DNA of 64,000 nucleotides from Bacillus sp. AFS073361 (GTDB lineage Bacteria; Bacillota; Bacilli; Bacillales; Cytobacillaceae): the NCBI RefSeq assembly GCF_002567005.1, contig NZ_NUZU01000038.1, positions 1 to 64,000 of the forward strand, read 5' to 3'. Below are positions 1-9,300 of the stretch, piece after piece. Positions within the stretch are counted from its first letter, which is position 1; the number at the start of each line of letters is the position of its first letter. The notes below the pieces were generated by a model. It saw nothing but the letters and a program-made list of their open reading frames with translations. It was not told where the DNA came from and did no database searches. Made by a program: the position numbers and the translations under genes.

Positions 1-57
1 GTCTTCGCCGCCTTCCACTCCAATCAACAGGGTTATAAAATCATTAATGATCTCTAA
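1..57 (+). CDS. 3' end of an unidentified CDS (partial)
   Basis: The first 18 codons of the window read open in frame 1 and end at a TAA at 55-57, immediately followed by a hairpin with a T run. This is what the tail of a plus-strand gene would look like, but 18 residues are too few to recognise a family, and an open frame this short can occur by chance. It would be convergent with yqgC. The call depends on sequence to the left of the window. Confidence 0.3.
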   Translation, partial: VFAAFHSNQQGYKIINDL

Positions 58-76
58 AGCATGGCATGGCTTTTTT
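56..76 (+). terminator. possible terminator at window start
   Basis: Arms AAAGC (56-60) and GCTTT (69-73) enclose an 8-nt loop and run into six to seven T residues on the plus strand. It sits between the possible gene end at 57 and the yqgC stop codon at 77-79. The stem is short, so the call is tentative. Confidence 0.4.
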
Positions 77-562
77 CTATTTAAGTACGACGATGAAAAA
101 GAAGATGACCATGATGATTTGAATAATAGTTTTCGTGATAACACTACTTATGAAGCCAATCACTGACCCAAATCCAACTTTTAGGCTCTCCGTGAAACTT
201 CTTTTGTTAAAAATTAATTCCGCTGCTATGGCCCCGATAAATGGACCAATGAGAATTCCTAAAAAAGGAATAACAAAAGGGCCAACCAAAATTCCAATCG
301 TACTCCCCCAGACACCCGCCTTAGAACCACCATATTTTTTAATTCCAATCATATTGGCAATGTAATCAGCAATAAAAAGAAGGACGATAAACAATCCTTG
401 TATCAACCAAAAATACCATCGAAAGGGTTCAAAACTAAAAAACACACCATATAATAAAAACCCAGCTAATAAAAACAATACACTTGGAATGATCGGATAA
501 ACAAGACCTACAAACGCGACGATAAATAATAATATGACGATACCCCAATATACCATTTCCAT
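77..562 (-). CDS. yqgC: DUF456 family membrane protein YqgC
   Basis: Predicted integral membrane protein of about 161 residues, matching the DUF456/YqgC family in length and character; its biochemical role is unknown. Most of the chain is hydrophobic: paired membrane segments at roughly residues 5-42, another at 50-73, a glycine/proline-rich stretch at about 84-118 (repeats of the type GPF-x-x-G) and a C-terminal segment at about 129-160. I chose the ATG at 562 rather than the ATG nine bases upstream because GAGGG (572-576) lies nine bases before 562 but directly abuts the earlier one. It is divergent from yqgB, the order found in B. subtilis, which supports the name. Confidence 0.8.
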   Translation of the reverse strand: MEMVYWGIVILLFIVAFVGLVYPIIPSVLFLLAGFLLYGVFFSFEPFRWYFWLIQGLFIVLLFIADYIANMIGIKKYGGSKAGVWGSTIGILVGPFVIPFLGILIGPFIGAIAAELIFNKRSFTESLKVGFGSVIGFISSVITKTIIQIIMVIFFFIVVLK

Positions 563-738
563 TCTACTCATCCCTCATAACTTGTTGTTATTATTAAATG
601 TATACATTCCTTCATACGATTAATCTTATGATCGGTTTCAATTTTTTTATAAATGGTATCATTCTTGTATATAACCCTTACTAAAGATACAATAGATGCT
701 GAAGCATTTATTTGTATTTATGTGTAAAGGTGGTCATT

Positions 739-1512
739 ATGAATATTTTTAAACAACTTTATAAAAGTATCTATTCCCCAAAGGATATTGCCTTGTTTCG
801 GTTTCAAGGAATTGGAAAGACAATTCTATATGTCTTTTTCTTAACTTTTATTTCGATTATCCCTTCCGTTATTTATTTAAGCACAGCTGTTACCACTGGA
901 CTGGAAAGTGCAGATACAATTATCAATGATAAATTACCTGATTTTTCTATTGAAGATGGACATTTAACTGCGGATACCAAAGTTCCAATTACGATAAATA
1001 GAGATGACTTTACAATCATCCTCGACCCGACAGGTGCTGTTTCTGATACTGATGTCGAGGATGAAGGTAACGCTTTTGCATTATTGGAGGATCAATTTGT
1101 ATTTGCAGCAGGGGGCAGGGTTGAAACTTATCCCTATTCAATGTTAGAAGGATTAGCCATCACAAAGGGTGACTTCGTCAATTTTATTAACGGAATTAGC
1201 AGTATGAAATGGATCATCATCCCTGTTGGAGCATTATTTATTTACTTATTTGCAAGTGCTGGCAGTTTTATTGAAGTCACAGTATTGGCATTGATAGGAT
1301 TGTTACTTAAAAATCTTATTGGAAGAAATCTAAATTACCGGCAGTTGTGGAGAATGGCCGCTTACAGTGAAACATTGCCCACCCTGTTTTTCACCATCAT
1401 GGCTGCCATTAAAACAACGGTTCCCAGCAGCTTTATGATAAATTGGTTTGTCGTAATCATTGTATTATCTTTGGCAATAAAGGAAATTCCGAAACCCAAA
1501 AAAGTAAACTAA
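739..1512 (+). CDS. yqgB: DUF1189 family membrane protein YqgB
   Basis: About 257 residues, recognised as DUF1189 (YqgB); function unknown, some relatives are linked to polymer or maltodextrin loci. One membrane segment near residues 22-45 is followed by a large extracytoplasmic domain (about 50-155, rich in Asp/Thr) and three further hydrophobic segments between about 155 and 250, giving an outside domain anchored at both ends. The ATG at 739 is preceded by AAAGGTGG at 726-733; an in-frame ATG nine codons earlier has no such site. The gene ends in a strong terminator and is divergent from yqgC. Confidence 0.78.
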   Translation: MNIFKQLYKSIYSPKDIALFRFQGIGKTILYVFFLTFISIIPSVIYLSTAVTTGLESADTIINDKLPDFSIEDGHLTADTKVPITINRDDFTIILDPTGAVSDTDVEDEGNAFALLEDQFVFAAGGRVETYPYSMLEGLAITKGDFVNFINGISSMKWIIIPVGALFIYLFASAGSFIEVTVLALIGLLLKNLIGRNLNYRQLWRMAAYSETLPTLFFTIMAAIKTTVPSSFMINWFVVIIVLSLAIKEIPKPKKVN

Positions 1513-1514
1513 AA

Positions 1515-1538
1515 TTCGCCCATTGCGGGCGTTTTTTT
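1515..1538 (+). terminator. Rho-independent terminator after yqgB
   Basis: CGCCC (1517-1521) pairs with GGGCG (1527-1531) across a 5-nt loop and is followed by seven T residues. Confidence 0.85.
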
Positions 1539-1608
1539 ATAAACTCGTTCTTTTTACAATTGGACAAGCATACCAATGTACAAACTGTCCTATTTGGAGG
1601 CTTGTCCG

Positions 1609-1941
1609 ATGAAAAAATTATTTGGTTTCTTATTAGCCGTTTTAATTATATACGTCATCTATATTGACTTAACTGTTGGTACTCTCCCCTCTTCACTAAC
1701 ACAGCAGGTCGACGCTAAAGTCGAGGCACCCAAACTGCAGGTGAAATCAAACCTGCCTTCCTTTGAAGCAAAAGTGGAACCTGGTGCAACCGTAATATCA
1801 ATTGTCGAACATCAACTGGATAAACCACTTCCTGTCTCGATCACTGACTTAATTCAGGACTTCCGAAAACTAAACCCCGGGGAAACACCAGAAAAAATTC
1901 AAATTGGGTCTACATATCATTTCCCTGATTACTCAAAATAA
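1609..1941 (+). CDS. yqfZ: YqfZ-like LysM protein, membrane-anchored
   Basis: About 110 residues. An uncleaved signal-anchor type segment (residues about 4-20, after Met-Lys-Lys) is followed by a hydrophilic linker and a C-terminal LysM-like module (about 62-108) of the kind that binds cell-wall glycan; position next to ispG matches B. subtilis yqfZ. The ATG at 1609 follows TTGGAGG (1593-1599) at nine bases; the longer reading from 1576 lacks a site and would put charged residues before the membrane segment. Role in the wall is inferred from the LysM fold only. Confidence 0.72.
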   Translation: MKKLFGFLLAVLIIYVIYIDLTVGTLPSSLTQQVDAKVEAPKLQVKSNLPSFEAKVEPGATVISIVEHQLDKPLPVSITDLIQDFRKLNPGETPEKIQIGSTYHFPDYSK

Positions 1942-1959
1942 AGAGGATAATGCTTATTA

Positions 1960-1989
1960 TTGTCAAAAATAGTGAAAGGCTGATAAAAT
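1960..1989 (+). promoter_or_regulatory. putative sigma-A promoter of ispG
   Basis: TTGTCA (1960-1965) and TAAAAT (1984-1989) are separated by 18 bases, about 60 bases before the ispG start. It overlaps nothing coding. Consensus match is moderate. Confidence 0.5.
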
Positions 1990-2049
1990 AAAAGGCGGAT
2001 TGTTTTTAAATACCATATTCGAATCCCATTTTGAAGGAGCGAATTACAC

Positions 2050-3159
2050 GTGAGTGAAATAATACATCGCACAAAGACCCGGCCAATTAAAGTAGGTAAC
2101 TTAACAATTGGCGGGAGTAACGAATTATTTATCCAAAGTATGACTACAACAAAAACACATGATGTGGAAGCAACTGTTGCTGAAATAAAACGTCTTGAAG
2201 AAGCGGGCTGCCAGATCGTGCGGGTGGCTTGTCCTGATGAACGCGCGGCAAATGCTATATCTGAAATTAAGAAAAGAATTAACATACCACTTGTCGTTGA
2301 CATTCATTTTGATTATAAATTGGCTCTGAAAGCTATTGAAGGCGGAGCAGATAAAATTAGAATCAATCCAGGAAATATTGGTAAACGTGAAAAGGTAGAA
2401 GCAGTTGTAAAGGCTGCAAAAGAACGTGGTATTCCAATCCGGATTGGTGTCAATGCAGGTTCGCTCGAGAAGAGAATATTAGAGAAATATGGTTATCCAA
2501 CAGCCGATGGCATGGTTGAGAGTGCACTCCACCATATTAAAATTCTTGAGGATTTAGATTTTCATGACATTATTGTATCCATGAAAGCTTCTGATGTTAA
2601 TCTTGCGATTGAAGCGTATGAAAAGGCATCTCGAGCATTCGATTATCCCCTCCATCTTGGGATTACGGAATCAGGCACTCTTTTTGCTGGCAGTATAAAA
2701 AGCGCCGCTGGTTTAGGTGCTATTTTACACAAAGGAATCGGGAACACACTTCGCGTTTCCTTAAGCGCGGATCCTGTTCAAGAAGTAAAGGTTGCCAGAG
2801 AACTGTTAAAAGTTTTTGGACTTTCTTCTAACGCTGCCACATTGATCTCATGCCCGACTTGCGGCCGAATTGAAATTGATTTAATCAGTATTGCAAATGA
2901 AGTGGAAGAATACATTGAAAAAATTAAAGCACCGATTAAAGTAGCGGTATTAGGCTGTGCTGTTAACGGTCCTGGCGAGGCACGCGAAGCTGATATTGGA
3001 ATCGCTGGTGCTCGTGGTGAAGGGTTACTATTCAGGAAAGGTGAGATTGTCCGCAAAGTTCCTGAAGCGCAATTAGTAGAGGAATTGAAAAAGGAAATCG
3101 ATCAAATTGCCGAAGAGTACTTTCAAAAAAAGGCAGAAGAAGAAAAGGTCATTCAATAA
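2050..3159 (+). CDS. ispG: 4-hydroxy-3-methylbut-2-en-1-yl diphosphate synthase IspG
   Basis: Converts methylerythritol cyclodiphosphate to HMBPP, the penultimate step of the MEP isoprenoid pathway, in the cytoplasm, with a 4Fe-4S cluster. 369 residues, the usual length of the short bacterial form. The N-terminal TIM barrel is near-identical in character to Bacillus IspG; cluster ligands Cys268, Cys271 (in SCPTCGR) and Cys303 (in GCAVNGPGE) are present with the following Glu. GTG start with AAGGAGCG upstream. The next and last pathway enzyme, ispH, lies 7 kb downstream in the same window. A clear terminator follows, so it is probably monocistronic. Confidence 0.97.
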   Translation: MSEIIHRTKTRPIKVGNLTIGGSNELFIQSMTTTKTHDVEATVAEIKRLEEAGCQIVRVACPDERAANAISEIKKRINIPLVVDIHFDYKLALKAIEGGADKIRINPGNIGKREKVEAVVKAAKERGIPIRIGVNAGSLEKRILEKYGYPTADGMVESALHHIKILEDLDFHDIIVSMKASDVNLAIEAYEKASRAFDYPLHLGITESGTLFAGSIKSAAGLGAILHKGIGNTLRVSLSADPVQEVKVARELLKVFGLSSNAATLISCPTCGRIEIDLISIANEVEEYIEKIKAPIKVAVLGCAVNGPGEAREADIGIAGARGEGLLFRKGEIVRKVPEAQLVEELKKEIDQIAEEYFQKKAEEEKVIQ

Positions 3160-3163
3160 CATG

Positions 3164-3196
3164 AAGAAACCCGGTATAGTCACCGGGTTTCTTTTT
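3164..3196 (+). terminator. Rho-independent terminator after ispG
   Basis: GAAACCCGGT (3166-3175) pairs with ACCGGGTTTC (3182-3191), followed by TTTTT. It lies between convergent ispG and yqfX. Confidence 0.9.
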
Positions 3197-3215
3197 GCTC
3201 CTCTGCAGGTTTACA

Positions 3216-3698
3216 TTAAAAGAACGGGAGAATAAAGATACCGATTACAATTGAAATTGCACCGATACCAATTGCCCAAGCACCTAAACCATTGGCTCCT
3301 CTTCTTCTGGCAACGAAGCCTAACACAATCCCTGCAGCACCAAAAAGTATTGGCATAACAAATAGTGATAAAATCGAAAGCACTAACGCAAGCGTCCCGA
3401 TACCAGTACCACCAGCAGCTTTTTCCCTTACCTCATCGTGTTCCCTTCTGCGAACAAGGGGAGCAGGTGCAGCAATCTCTGCAGCTGTCTCTTCCCTATA
3501 TTCAGAAGAATGTATCGGAACCGAAGCACCAATCCTTGGCGTAGACTCATCTTTTTTCAAAGTGTAGTGAGCCTTAATAGGTTCAGTAAATTCTGATGCG
3601 GTTTCCTCCCTAAATGAAGCAGGAGAATTGGGTATATCTTGACCAATTGTTGAGCTTTGAAGAGCCTCTTGCACTTTCGTGTCTCTTTCGTCTGCCAT
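3216..3698 (-). CDS. yqfX: YqfX-like membrane protein with repeated N-terminal motif
   Basis: 160 residues. The hydrophilic N-terminal 95 residues contain two related blocks, around residues 28-45 and 65-82, each centred on R-E-E-T-A-(S/A)-E. The C-terminal third holds two membrane segments (about 100-124 and 136-160) separated by a short Arg/Gly-rich loop, resembling DUF4190-type proteins. Position between ispG and yqfW matches B. subtilis yqfX, which is shorter (about 130 residues as I recall), consistent with a duplicated block here. GAGGG precedes the ATG. Function unknown. Confidence 0.7.
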   Translation of the reverse strand: MADERDTKVQEALQSSTIGQDIPNSPASFREETASEFTEPIKAHYTLKKDESTPRIGASVPIHSSEYREETAAEIAAPAPLVRRREHDEVREKAAGGTGIGTLALVLSILSLFVMPILFGAAGIVLGFVARRRGANGLGAWAIGIGAISIVIGIFILPFF

Positions 3699-3830
3699 CC
3701 TAATCCCTCACTTTCAGTAATAGGAGCATTAATTATTGTTTGCTTTAGAATCAATTTTAGTATGTCAATGTTTGCCTAAAATAGTTTTTTATTTCTATTC
3801 CTAAAAAATTAATTGTAAATAGTTACTTTA

Positions 3831-3859
3831 TTGAACCCAATACTTTGGTAAAATATAAA
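3831..3859 (+). promoter_or_regulatory. sigma-A promoter of yqfW
   Basis: TTGAAC (3831-3836), 17-base spacer, TATAAA (3854-3859), about 37 bases before the yqfW ATG. Both hexamers match five of six consensus positions. Confidence 0.65.
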
Positions 3860-3895
3860 GAAATACGGAAAAGAAATAGGAAAGTGAGTCTACAC

Positions 3896-4489
3896 ATGAA
3901 AAAAAGATTTGGCATCGATATCGATGGAACTGTAACGTGCCCAAAATCATCTATCCTACCTGTTATTAATAAAGCATTTGGACTGAACATATCATATGAG
4001 GACGTTACCCAATATGAATATACTCCATACGTAAATGTCTCTGAAAAGGTGTTTGCTGAATGGTTTACAGCAAACGAACCGGTTATTTACGCCAATTCCC
4101 CACTTGCGAATGGAGCAGAACATGTCCTTAAAAAATGGGAAAATCAGCATGAATTGTTTTTTATCAGTGCTCGTAGTTCTCATTTGCTTGATATTACCAT
4201 TAAATGGTTTATTAATAATGGCTTAACCTTTGATCACATTGAACTAATTGGCTCACATGACAAAGTCGCATCCGTTAAGAAGCATCGCTTAGATATCTTT
4301 TTTGAGGATAAGCATGATAATGCGGTGATGATACATGAAGAGTGTAAGATCCCAGTCATTTTATTTGATACGCCGTATAATCAAGACCCTATTCCAAATG
4401 GGGTAATTCGTGTCAATAACTGGAATGAAGCAAAGAATTGGGTAGAACATTGGATGAAGGAAAGTCGCCCATTGGTACAAACGCTCTAA
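3896..4489 (+). CDS. yqfW: HAD-superfamily 5'(3')-nucleotidase-like protein YqfW
   Basis: About 197 residues, HAD-like phosphatase of the YqfW/NT5C-type nucleotidase group; the substrate is not known. HAD motif I is FGIDIDGTV near the N-terminus (catalytic Asp nucleophile and acid/base Asp two residues on); motif II is the Ser in FFISARS (about residue 92-98); motif III/IV is the DIFFEDKHDNA stretch near 140. The ATG at 3896 gives the canonical N-terminus directly before motif I; the longer reading starts inside the predicted promoter. The gene is monocistronic and convergent with zur. Confidence 0.8.
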   Translation: MKKRFGIDIDGTVTCPKSSILPVINKAFGLNISYEDVTQYEYTPYVNVSEKVFAEWFTANEPVIYANSPLANGAEHVLKKWENQHELFFISARSSHLLDITIKWFINNGLTFDHIELIGSHDKVASVKKHRLDIFFEDKHDNAVMIHEECKIPVILFDTPYNQDPIPNGVIRVNNWNEAKNWVEHWMKESRPLVQTL

Positions 4490-4499
4490 CAATACCTAT

Positions 4500-4537
4500 A
4501 AAAAAACAGCTTGTGTATATTCACAAGCTGTTTTTTA
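4500..4537. terminator. bidirectional terminator between yqfW and zur
   Basis: ACAGCTTGTG (4506-4515) and CACAAGCTGT (4522-4531) form a 10-bp stem with A6 before and T6 after, so it can end both convergent transcripts. Confidence 0.9.
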
Positions 4538-4945
4538 ATGACACTCAGGACAAAGACCGTAAATCTCGAATTTATGACCGGAAATATCGTATCCTTTTAA
4601 ATTTTCACTTAGATCTTTCATTGGGCAGGTATCAATTTCTTTTGTTTTTCCACAAGTCAAACAAATGAAATGATGATGATGGTGCTGCCTTGAACAAGAA
4701 AAACGGAAATGCTTTTCACCTGATAATTCAGTCATCTCTAGAATTCCCATATTAACAAATAAAGAGAGATTCCGATATATCGTATCAAAACTCAGACCAG
4801 GGTAATCATCTTTGAGGTGATCCAATACGTCCTTAGCCGTTAAATATTTATCACTATCTGCAAATAATTGCAGCATATCTTCTCTTTTACCTGTTTGTTT
4901 AAATCCCTTTTCTTTTAAATATTGTATCGCTTCATCAACGTTCAC
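4535..4945 (-). CDS. zur: zinc uptake repressor Zur (Fur family)
   Basis: Fur-family metalloregulator, 136 residues, which with Zn(II) represses zinc-uptake genes. N-terminal winged helix (about 1-80, with the recognition segment around [10 protein letters not shown] at 51-60) and C-terminal dimerisation domain. Structural zinc Cys pairs are at 95/98 (CLTC) and 132/135 (CPEC); a run of five His at 88-92 falls in the regulatory metal region. It overlaps the end of znuB by 11 bases, so the repressor is cotranscribed with the transporter it is expected to control; a candidate operator lies before znuC. PerR or Fur are alternatives, but the transporter context makes Zur by far the likeliest. Confidence 0.92.
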   Translation of the reverse strand: MNVDEAIQYLKEKGFKQTGKREDMLQLFADSDKYLTAKDVLDHLKDDYPGLSFDTIYRNLSLFVNMGILEMTELSGEKHFRFSCSRQHHHHHFICLTCGKTKEIDTCPMKDLSENLKGYDISGHKFEIYGLCPECH

Positions 4946-5792
4946 CAGGCTGCCCCCCCTTATGAATTAATAATTTTTTGTAAAAGATGGAGATAATTAA
5001 GATGAGAACGGCAATCATTACGATTGTTCCTCCGGGAGCCAAATCTAGGTAGTAAGCTGTAAACAAGCCGCCTAGAACTGAAACTTCGCCAAACAAAACA
5101 GATAAGAAAATAGTTTGCTTAAATCCTCTCGCGATCCGAATGCTGGCAGCAACAGGTAATGTCATTAGTGATGACACCAACAAAATCCCAACAATTCTCA
5201 TCGATGCCGCGATCACCAAGGCTACCATGACAATGAAAATGAAATGAATACTTTTTGCTGCAATACCGGAGGCTTTCGCATGTTCCTCATCAAAAGAAAG
5301 TAAAAACAGTTCTTTATATAATAAGATAATCACCAGAATCACTAAAATTCCAATTATAAACACGACCCATAAATCAGTTCTGCTAACGGCGGAGACACTG
5401 CCGAACAAATAACTGAATAAGTCAGTATTAAAGCCATTGGCAAGTGAGATAAATATGACACCTAAGCCAATCCCGCTCGAAAGGATAATTGGGATCGCAA
5501 GTTCTTGGTAGTGCTTATAAACACTTCTTAGTTTCTCAATAAATAGTGATCCTCCCACTGAAAAAACCATTCCTAAGTATAGTGGATTTAAGCCCGCCAT
5601 CATGGCCACATTTCTTTCTAGAAGCAAACTAGCTGCTATCCCGGCTAATGTTACATGGCTTAGGGCATCTGCTATTAATGATAATCTCCTGACAACAACA
5701 AACACTCCTAATAACGGGGCAATAATCCCGATCATCATCCCAGTTAAAAAGGCATTTTGTAAAAATTCATAATGGAAAATTCCTTGAATCAT
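4935..5792 (-). CDS. znuB: zinc ABC transporter permease (ZnuB/ZurM type)
   Basis: 285 residues, ABC-3 family membrane permease for metal import; forms the transport channel with the ZnuC ATPase. Eight or so hydrophobic segments are visible from residue 12 to 275, with the family's conserved early block around [16 protein letters not shown] (cytoplasmic coupling region). It overlaps znuC by four bases (ATGA arrangement) and zur by 11. No substrate-binding protein (ZnuA/AdcA) gene is adjacent, so that subunit must be encoded elsewhere. Manganese permeases share the fold, but the zur linkage argues for zinc. Confidence 0.9.
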   Translation of the reverse strand: MIQGIFHYEFLQNAFLTGMMIGIIAPLLGVFVVVRRLSLIADALSHVTLAGIAASLLLERNVAMMAGLNPLYLGMVFSVGGSLFIEKLRSVYKHYQELAIPIILSSGIGLGVIFISLANGFNTDLFSYLFGSVSAVSRTDLWVVFIIGILVILVIILLYKELFLLSFDEEHAKASGIAAKSIHFIFIVMVALVIAASMRIVGILLVSSLMTLPVAASIRIARGFKQTIFLSVLFGEVSVLGGLFTAYYLDLAPGGTIVMIAVLILIISIFYKKLLIHKGGQPGER

Positions 5793-6562
5793 CTTGTAAC
5801 GCCTCCGTGCTCATGATGATGGGCTAGCAGGTGAACATCGTGCCCATAGGCTTTAGACATATCATCCGCTCGGAGTTGTTCAAATTCGTTTGTTTCTCCA
5901 TGGAAATGTAAATGTTTATTTAAGCAGGCTACATGTGAAACTTTATCCGAAATTGTTCCAATATCATGTGTAACCAATAGAAGGGTAATTTCACGATTTT
6001 TATTTAATTCACCAAGCATTTGATAAAAATTACTTACATTCTCCGCATCTACGCCGACGGTGGGTTCATCAAGAATAAGGAGGCTCGGTTCACTAACTAG
6101 GGCTCGGGCAATAAAAACTCTTTGTTGTTGACCTCCAGAGAGTTCGCCAATATTTCTGTTACTGAACTTAGTCATCCCAACTGCATCCAAGGCTTCGCGA
6201 ACTTTTTGAGCATGCTCTTTTTTAAAAAACTTAAACATTCCTAGCTTTTTCGTCAAACCACTCTCGACCACTTCCGATACCGTTGCCGGAAAACCAGTGT
6301 TGAAGGAATTAGCCTTTTGAGAAACATAGCCAATTTTTTGCCAATCCTTAAATTTATTTATTTCCTGGCCAAATAAATAAATTTCCCCTTTTTGCGGCTT
6401 TAATAAACCTAAGATTAACTTCAAAAGTGTTGATTTACCAGAACCATTAGGCCCGACAATCGCCAAGAAAGAACCATGAGGAACAATAATATTGATATCC
6501 TCCAAAACCGCATCTTTTTCATAACGGTAAAAAAGTTTTTTTATTTCAATAATTGATTGCAT
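5789..6562 (-). CDS. znuC: zinc ABC transporter ATP-binding protein (ZnuC/ZurA type)
   Basis: ABC ATPase of about 257 residues energising zinc import. Walker A GPNGSGKS near residue 38, Q-loop in the SQKANSF region, signature LSGGQQQR (about 140), Walker B SLLILDEPT and the switch His in LLVTHD are all intact. The C-terminus is His-rich (HDVHLLAHHHEHGG), common in zinc transporters. I chose ATG 6562, eleven bases after AAAGGTG (6574-6580); the GTG at 6571 sits only two bases from that site. First gene of the znuC-znuB-zur operon. Confidence 0.92.
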   Translation of the reverse strand: MQSIIEIKKLFYRYEKDAVLEDINIIVPHGSFLAIVGPNGSGKSTLLKLILGLLKPQKGEIYLFGQEINKFKDWQKIGYVSQKANSFNTGFPATVSEVVESGLTKKLGMFKFFKKEHAQKVREALDAVGMTKFSNRNIGELSGGQQQRVFIARALVSEPSLLILDEPTVGVDAENVSNFYQMLGELNKNREITLLLVTHDIGTISDKVSHVACLNKHLHFHGETNEFEQLRADDMSKAYGHDVHLLAHHHEHGGVTR

Positions 6563-6586
6563 AATCTGCACATCACCTTTTAATTA

Positions 6587-6601
6587 TAAGAATCATTCCG
6601 A
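6587..6601 (-). promoter_or_regulatory. candidate Zur box
   Basis: On the minus strand the 15-mer reads TCGGAAT-G-ATTCTTA, a 7-1-7 imperfect inverted repeat close to the Bacillus Zur consensus (TCGTAAT-N-ATTACGA). It starts about a dozen bases downstream of the predicted -10 and before the znuC ribosome binding site, a position suited to repression of the zinc operon. Confidence 0.6.
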
Positions 6602-6613
6602 TTTAACTCAAGT

Positions 6614-6642
6614 AGTATACAATAGGTCTGATTGATTGTAAA
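6614..6642 (-). promoter_or_regulatory. sigma-A promoter of znuC-znuB-zur
   Basis: Minus strand TTTACA (6637-6642), 17-base spacer, TATACT (6614-6619). Strong match, directly upstream of the candidate Zur box. Confidence 0.7.
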
Positions 6643-6733
6643 GCCAATGACACTAAAGTTGGTTAGTTGTTTCAAAAAATCTGTAATCACACTCTGGGAA
6701 CTTCATCATACATTAGGGTGAGGAGTGGTGAGT

Positions 6734-6991
6734 GTGACAATTTTTCAGAGCATCATCAATCATAAAATCAATACGATAACCGCTGAAGAACTACTAAAAT
6801 ATGCAGAACAGTTTAATATCTCTGTGACTAGGCAGCAAGCTGCGAAAATTGCGGAATACTTAAGAGGGAAAAATGTTAATATTTTTGATGATTCACAAAG
6901 GGCTCAATTAGTAAAAGAAATTGCCAAAACTGCTGGTCCTACAACCGCGCGAGAAGTAAATAAATTATTTATGCAACTGGCCAAAAAGTAA
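6734..6991 (+). CDS. yqfT: DUF2624 family protein YqfT
   Basis: About 85 residues, soluble and basic, matching the small YqfT/DUF2624 family between znuC and nfo in related genomes. The chain is mostly helical (ITAEELLKYAEQFN, TRQQAAKIAEYLRG, AREVNKLFMQL). Three in-frame GTG codons are possible (6725, 6728, 6734); AGGAG at 6721-6725 places the start at 6734 (eight-base gap), giving the family's expected length. Divergent from the zinc operon and ending in a bidirectional terminator. Function unknown. Confidence 0.7.
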   Translation: MTIFQSIINHKINTITAEELLKYAEQFNISVTRQQAAKIAEYLRGKNVNIFDDSQRAQLVKEIAKTAGPTTAREVNKLFMQLAKK

Positions 6992-7017
6992 AAAGCTGTG
7001 ACTTCTCACAGCTTTTT
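6991..7017. terminator. bidirectional terminator between yqfT and nfo
   Basis: AAAGCTGTGA and TCACAGCTTT pair across CTTC and are flanked by A and T runs on both sides; yqfT and nfo converge here. Confidence 0.9.
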
Positions 7018-7020
7018 CCC

Positions 7021-7914
7021 TTATGATTCCATGATTAAATTCAGCAAATTCTCATCAAACTTCTGCTCACGAAGCATATTGATTTCATATTTATAGGGTG
7101 CTTTTTTATTATTCTTATCTTCACCCACAAATGGAGTTTCTAAAATTTTAGGAACATCTGAAAGTTGTGGATGGTGGACGATATAATTAAGTGCCTTGAA
7201 GCCGATATGGCCAAAACCTATATTTTCATGTCTGTCCTTTCTCATCCCGACAGCATTCTTACTATCATTAATATGCAAGACCTTCAGTTTGTCCACGCCA
7301 ATAATTTTATCAAAATCATTTAAAACTCCATCGAAATCCTCGACAATATTATAACCCGCATCATGGGTATGACAAGTATCAAAGCAAACGGATAGCTTAT
7401 CACTATAGTTGACACCGTCCATAATCATGGCTATTTCCTCGAACGATTTACCACATTCAGAGCCCTTCCCTGCCATCGTTTCCAAGGCAATTTGCACTTG
7501 CTCTTTCCCTGTTAGAACTTCGTTTAATCCTTCGATAATTTTTTTAATGCCCGCTTCCGTTCCAGCACTAACATGTGCTCCTGGATGTAAGACAATTTGC
7601 TTTGCTCCGATTGCTTCGGTTCGTTCAATTTCTGATCGAAGAAACCTGACACCCAATTCAAATGTATCTGGGTTAGTTGTGTTTCCAATATTGATGATAT
7701 ATGGAGCATGGACAATAATTTCAGAAATACCGTTTTGCTCCATATGTCTGCGTCCAGCTTCAATATTAAGGTCCTCTATTTTTTTTCTTCTTGTATTTTG
7801 CGGTGCTCCCGTATAAACCATAAACGTGTTTGCACCATAGGAAACTGCTTCTTCACTTGCTGCAAGAAGCATGCCCTTTCCACTCATTGATACATGTGAT
7901 CCTAATTTCAGCAT
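7021..7914 (-). CDS. nfo: endonuclease IV (AP endonuclease) Nfo
   Basis: Class II apurinic/apyrimidinic endonuclease of base-excision repair, which nicks DNA 5' of abasic sites; spores rely on it. 297 residues, the family's normal length, TIM-barrel fold with metal ligands in recognisable blocks: [50 protein letters not shown] and [10 protein letters not shown]. All expected His/Asp/Glu ligands are present. It follows cshB by 22 bases on the same strand and the two may be cotranscribed. Confidence 0.96.
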   Translation of the reverse strand: MLKLGSHVSMSGKGMLLAASEEAVSYGANTFMVYTGAPQNTRRKKIEDLNIEAGRRHMEQNGISEIIVHAPYIINIGNTTNPDTFELGVRFLRSEIERTEAIGAKQIVLHPGAHVSAGTEAGIKKIIEGLNEVLTGKEQVQIALETMAGKGSECGKSFEEIAMIMDGVNYSDKLSVCFDTCHTHDAGYNIVEDFDGVLNDFDKIIGVDKLKVLHINDSKNAVGMRKDRHENIGFGHIGFKALNYIVHHPQLSDVPKILETPFVGEDKNNKKAPYKYEINMLREQKFDENLLNLIMES

Positions 7915-7936
7915 GACTTTTCTCTCCCTGCTTCCA

Positions 7937-9253
7937 TTATTTTTTTCTTTGTTCGATTCTTCGTTCTCGTTTTTTTATTTTATCCATTTCCCACTGCATT
8001 TTCTTTTTATAACCAGGCTTCACTTTGGTTGGTTTCTTTACCATTGATTTGGCTTTTTGATCGGCCTTATCCTCTTGTCTTACACGGGTCTTCCGCTTAT
8101 TACGCTCATCAATTTTCACAAGTTCGTTATTTTTAAGATCAACGTAATTAAATTGTATCCCCATTTTCTCTAATCGATTTAACGCATCCTCATCTGATGC
8201 TTCATAGATTGTCAGTGCAATCCCAGAATATCCTGCACGAGCAGTTCGCCCGACGCGATGGATATAAAAATCTAAGTCTGTAGGAAGCTCATAATTGATG
8301 ATATGGCTGATACCTTCAATATCAATTCCTCGTGAAGCAAGGTCCGTGGCAACTATATATTGGTACTCTAAATCCTGTATTTGTTTCATCATTTGTTTTC
8401 GTTCACGCGGGTTTAAATCACCATGAACTCGGCCAACCTTTAGTCCTTTTTCATTTAAAAAGTAAGCGACCTCTTCAGCCATTTTTTTAGTATTTGTAAA
8501 CACAATCGCTAAATAGGGATTGTAAGCAACAAGTGCATCATGAACCAGCTGCTTCTTACTCCGATGTCTTGAAGGAAGGAGGTAGTGCTCTAGATTTTCT
8601 GCTGACCTTCTTTTCGGTTCAATTTGAATTGTTTTCGGATTTTCCATATACTTTTTAAGGAAAGGTTTTAATTTTTCAGGGATTGTTGCTGAGAAAACAA
8701 GCATTTGCAGATTTTCAGGCATTTTTCCAGCCACTCTGTCCAAATCCTCAATAAATCCCATGTCTAACATCATATCTGCCTCATCGACCACCAGTATTTC
8801 CGCAGTATGAACAAATAACGCCTTATCACTCATCAGGTCCTTGATTCTTCCAGGAGTCCCGACAACAATATGTGGTTGGACTTTTAATTTTTCAATCGTT
8901 CGCTGCTTGTCTGTTCCCCCAATGTAGCATCTAGTCATTATCGCTTGCTCTGGGTTGCAGTGTTCGGTTATTTTTAGAATTTGATGGTAAATTTGCGAGG
9001 CTAGTTCTCTGGTAGGTGCAGTTATGACAGCCTGTACTTCCGAGCGTTTCGGATCAATTTTTTCAAGAATAGGCAGGACAAAAGCGAGGGTTTTCCCCGT
9101 CCCTGTTTGAGATTGGCCAATTGCACTTTCTCCCTTTAAAGCAACCGGGATCATGCGCTCTTGAATTTCAGTCGGATTGGTAAAACCGAATCCTTTAATA
9201 GCTTCTATAATAAATGGTTGAAACGTAAAACGATCAAAACGATTTTCTTTCAT
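7937..9253 (-). CDS. cshB: DEAD-box ATP-dependent RNA helicase CshB
   Basis: 438-residue DEAD-box helicase; CshB in Bacillus acts in cold adaptation and RNA/ribosome metabolism. Ordered motifs: F-x-x-F and Q motif ([10 protein letters not shown]), Walker [23 protein letters not shown] (VVDEADMML), SAT, then the second RecA domain with [12 protein letters not shown] and the HRVGRTAR motif. The last 60 residues are Lys/Arg-rich, typical for nonspecific RNA binding. Upstream lies a promoter flanked by an inverted repeat. Confidence 0.95.
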   Translation of the reverse strand: MKENRFDRFTFQPFIIEAIKGFGFTNPTEIQERMIPVALKGESAIGQSQTGTGKTLAFVLPILEKIDPKRSEVQAVITAPTRELASQIYHQILKITEHCNPEQAIMTRCYIGGTDKQRTIEKLKVQPHIVVGTPGRIKDLMSDKALFVHTAEILVVDEADMMLDMGFIEDLDRVAGKMPENLQMLVFSATIPEKLKPFLKKYMENPKTIQIEPKRRSAENLEHYLLPSRHRSKKQLVHDALVAYNPYLAIVFTNTKKMAEEVAYFLNEKGLKVGRVHGDLNPRERKQMMKQIQDLEYQYIVATDLASRGIDIEGISHIINYELPTDLDFYIHRVGRTARAGYSGIALTIYEASDEDALNRLEKMGIQFNYVDLKNNELVKIDERNKRKTRVRQEDKADQKAKSMVKKPTKVKPGYKKKMQWEMDKIKKRERRIEQRKK

Positions 9254-9300
9254 ATTGTTTCTCCTTATATTAAAACTTTGAATTAGTTTTTCTTATTTCA

